A stretch of 64,000 nucleotides of DNA from contig NC_060105.1 in NCBI RefSeq assembly GCF_021155765.1, positions 7,915,001-7,979,000 of the forward strand. The letters are read 5' to 3'. The stretch's first letter is position 1, and each line of letters opens with the position of its first letter. Source of the stretch: Diprion similis. Its lineage: Eukaryota > Arthropoda > Insecta > Hymenoptera > Diprionidae. The notes under the pieces are model-generated. The model was not told the DNA's origin. It saw only the letters and a program-made list of their open reading frames with translations, and ran no database searches. A program made the position numbers and the translations under genes. This document shows, in pieces, positions 60,372-64,000 of this stretch.

Positions 60372-63300
60372 GTGAGTTAAAGCCTCTCTCGGGACTACAG
60401 TTTCAGCGATTGCATCCGCGTTTCTCTCCGGTGCCCGGAGCTGTAAAAATTTCCAATTTGGACCGCAATGACGCAACGATTTTTTTTGTTTTTTGTTTTT
60501 TGTGTTTTAAACGAGCTTTAGCAGCGTCGTTGGGTTTCAAGGGGTGCGATTATCCGCAATTATAAATCGGATTAATCTGCAGGCTGTGCGATGAACACTG
60601 GTTATAATAGCAATATAACATCGTCATCGTCATCATCGGCATCATCGGCATACAACGCCCTCGAAATAAATGCCCTGACGGCCTTGCAGCCGCGGTACCT
60701 TCACTCGGGCTGTTATATCGAGATAATCAGGCACGAGCCAACGTGACGACTTTACGCTCGAAAGACTCTGACAAAGACACTGTGTATCTACGAGTATGTA
60801 TAATAGAATTAGAATCCACGGACTCGGCTATACATCCGCGTTATCGTGACAATCCGTGCGAATCTATCTGGAGTAATTGAGTTTTCCACAATTATTCGAA
60901 GCACTTATCGTTTGCGGATAGGAGATGATTTCAAATGGTGAAAAATTCTTCTTTAGGTATACATTTGTTTACCTTGTTGTTTGCAATCAATCGTGTACTT
61001 TGTCGAAAGTAAATGGACTTTGTGTATAACGCAAAGTTCACTGTTAACTTCTTGAAATCGCAAAGGACTTTAGAAAAAGCGATATAATGATACCTAAGAA
61101 ATCGTTTGAAGATGAGATCGTTCGAAATCCAAACACAAATCACTTAGTTTTCAACTGGGCCTGAAATATTTGAAAATCAAATCATATGAAATCGGATGAA
61201 ATCGCCTAAAATGGAATGAAATTATTGAGAAACGGGTGAAATCATTAAAACCTCGTAATCGCTTGTCACGTAATCTGCAAGTGAATATAGCCTCTCGTTT
61301 TATATTTCGATACACCAGGATGTCAGATGATGCGATGATCGATTTGAAACGTTTAATGGATCGACGGATACATACCTGTTCCATTGTGGTTCCATCGATG
61401 TAATTTAAACGAACTTTAAGTGCCTTTCAAACGAACCAGGCAGGTAAAAAGTTTTTAATTGATTATCTATGCCCGTATAATTACGTCGAACTCTATAGAA
61501 TTATGACGAGTGCAGAAAGAGATTCGCGCAGTTGCTGATGCGGTCGTTCAAGTCTCTCGTATTATCGTTTCGATAGTTTCAACGTATATTTGTAGGCTAA
61601 TTGTAAATATCACGTGATCATGATTTATACAAGGAGAATTATATTTCGATCATGATTATTAATCTGGGAATCACGTCTTTCTTGTACACTCTACTGTATA
61701 TCGTATACCCGTAATTTATTTATCGACTTTTACCTTATTATTATACCAATGAAAGGAGAAAAAAAAAATCATGGCTATAATTGCTTTATACCTGTTCGTG
61801 GAGTACGTGTATTAATAATACCCAGAAATAGGCGTGATATGATGTGTCTGGAGGATATAATATCGCGTAAACATCGCGCCGTACAACAGATTTAATGTCA
61901 GTTAATTCGATAGAATTAATTAATTATAGGATAGAAAATTTTTACTTTTAAAAATGAAATAAAAATAATCGCTTTACAGTTTGTACGATGAGAAAAATTT
62001 CACTTGTTATATCACTTGTATCGCAGGAAAATGTCTTAAAAATAATCATTTTACCTAATTATAGGTGTCAATAATTCATTATCCTGTTACTGAAACACTC
62101 GACTTGACTATAAATCTGTTTGTTTAGCAAGAAAGTAGGTATAGCAAGAATGAGCACAATAAAAAAAAAGTAATAACAATAATTCATACATACTAGGCTT
62201 TCTACTTACAGCTGCAAGACAAATTTTCATTTTGTACCGAGAATGATGTTTTTTTTTTGCTACGTTAGGTAGAAAATAAAAATAGTTAAGAATTGTACAC
62301 GTAACATAGTAATGACATTTAGAAATCTCTCTCGGTCTAACCTGTATATATATGTATATGTGAATTAAACTATAAAACATGATTAGACTATCGCGAGAGA
62401 AGCAAATGCAGTTTACAAACATAAAGTCATAGTTCGAACCGATCCGCAGGGTGCAAGAAGTACGTTTTCACCAAATAAATTCATTCATACCTTACATAAC
62501 GTTTTTCACGCGCGTCAAGTTGATCAGTATGTAAAAAAAAATAAAAAAAATAAAAAAAAAAAAAAAAATCCTTAGAATCAAACCGCGGTTCTGTATAATC
62601 TCAATTCGAATTGAGAATTCTAAAATAAAGCCAAGGTAAAGACAAGAAGACAAGCTCAAGATACCTGGATTAAAGTAAATCTCACAACGCAACATGACTT
62701 GCCGCTGACCGACATTGAATGCACGAATGAATCAAATGACGAATGAATAAATCATTCGCCTATAACGAATAATTATAATTCCTCCGATGCACGAGAGTGT
62801 AAAGCGAGATCCTGACGGGAGTGGGATGGATCCACGCATGGCTGAATACCTGGATATCTCCGTAACACCTCAGCACATATGGTAGATGCATATGGTGTTT
62901 ACTTACGCACGTACATACACAACGTGTGTACCTACCTTGAGGCATAGCTACATCGGAACCCCGCGGTCGCGATTTAGCGGGTAGGAATATACCTACACGT
63001 AAAGAAAACTTTCTCCGTTGATCTCTCCGCGTTCTCAGCTTCTCTCTAGGAGTCGATGGAGGTCCATGGCACAGCTGGCTGTGTTCCCCGAGAAAATATT
63101 TATTCCCGGATCTTCCTAGCGGATAATTATAAGCGATCAGATGGTCGAGTTTGTGCCATAATTCATTAAGGCGAATACCTATATAGGGTTGTTAAAGAGA
63201 GATAAAAATATTCGCAACGATCACGCCTGCACTCGAGTGCAACGACGACGACGACGACGACAGCACTGTGCCAGGTCCGATACACTTTACTAGTGTAATT

Positions 63301-64000
63301 GAAAGTTTAAGGTTCGTTGGCAATGCCTCGGAGGTGTTTCAAAGTGAAACCGGACGGCGAAATATCACGTAGTTTGCAGGCTGGTTCGTTACATGCCCGC
63401 TGTTTTCACCGAATAATCATTCCGCGTTGCCATTTGCGACACCGCCCGTCGACACCCGCATGACTTATACATATTCACAGCATGGCCACGATGTATGGAT
63501 AAATACGTATAAGTCTGATGGCTGTGAGATTAATCGGCAATTAGCGTGCCGCGTTGGGAGGTGCTCGTCTTTGGTGGAATTTTCTGCAGCAGGAAATCAC
63601 CAAGTGTAATGAATCGATCGATCGAATACTGATCACAGACGCATTCTTCTTTCGGAACGGTTTCTGTTCAACTCGTTATTATTGTACATACTTATATACG
63701 AGAGAGTTCGCCAACGGTTTAAAACTTCTCGCACGAGCGTATTGCAAAAATTTATAATATTATATAGGTATATATGCTCGAGTGGGAGTTCGAAACTGTA
63801 CGTTTCCACCTCCGCAATCATCAACTCTCGTCGTGATTTGCAAATTTTATTCTTTTAAAACGTATCGATTAATCACGCCAAAATTACCGATGACTAAGAA
63901 TTTTCAAACATAAACGAAAATCGCAGCTACGATGAGACGAATTGAAACTTAGATAAAGGAAAATAAAACGATTAAAAAGTTTTCAAAGGTGCAATTTGCG
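60372..64000. other. Presumed first intron of the gene beginning at 60272; no exon seen
   Basis: AT-rich sequence with an A-rich run (62533-62568) and a CGA repeat (63242-63261). The open frames here are short, on both strands, and show no motif. Confidence 0.45.
63242..63261. repeat. CGA trinucleotide microsatellite
   Basis: Six to seven CGA/ACG units in non-coding DNA. Confidence 0.85.

Noticed and set aside
42350-62568. Candidate tRNA, rRNA or CRISPR-like structures
   Set aside because: Short GTTCGA-like strings and direct repeats were examined. None sits in a cloverleaf or a regular repeat-spacer array, and the repeats are microsatellites.

Overview
This is eukaryotic nuclear DNA from an animal, most likely an insect. 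The genes are split by short GT-AG introns. The background is AT-rich but not depleted of CpG and is full of microsatellites and homopolymer runs. Every recognisable product (MOF, cubilin, AAGAB, a Ly6-type protein, a D-amino-acid oxidase) is an animal protein. AT-rich DNA with plentiful CpG would fit Hymenoptera, but I cannot fix the order from sequence alone.

Layout, left to right. 1-9.8 kb: a probable first coding exon of an N-myristoylated protein (minus, 587-685; its remainder lies off the left edge), then mostly non-coding DNA with microsatellites and a nearly perfect 281-bp fold-back repeat (6670-7245). 9.87-12.25 kb: complete histone acetyltransferase MOF/KAT8 (plus, 7 coding exons). 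13.1-15.0 kb: complete peroxisomal D-amino-acid/D-aspartate oxidase (minus, 6 exons), tail-to-tail with mof. 15.9-38.8 kb: complete cubilin gene (minus), which I could join in frame through 52 coding exons to a 3744-residue protein with 8 EGF and 27 CUB domains. A separate plus-strand gene for a lysine-rich secreted protein (24.35-26.02 kb) sits inside its largest intron, and two transposon-derived elements sit in other introns. 42.1-50.5 kb: complete GPI-anchored Ly6/three-finger protein (minus, 3 exons, a 6.2-kb first intron). 52.6-54.15 kb: complete alpha/gamma-adaptin-binding protein p34 (AAGAB, plus, 6 exons). 60.27-60.37 kb: a probable signal-peptide first exon of a plus-strand gene running off the right edge. 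The remaining DNA is repeat-rich and I see no supported gene in it.

The genes have unrelated jobs: chromatin (MOF), D-amino-acid catabolism, endocytic uptake (cubilin; AAGAB works on the clathrin adaptors that endocytosis uses), and cell-surface signalling (Ly6). Nothing suggests an operon-like system. The most unusual structures are (i) a 470-bp hAT-like miniature transposon with an 8-bp target duplication lying exactly on a cubilin 5' splice site, (ii) the nested lysine-rich secreted gene, (iii) the long fold-back repeat near 6.96 kb, and (iv) the near-abutting 3' ends of mof and the oxidase. All exon joins were made by eye from splice consensus, reading frame and family similarity. They have not been checked against transcripts.
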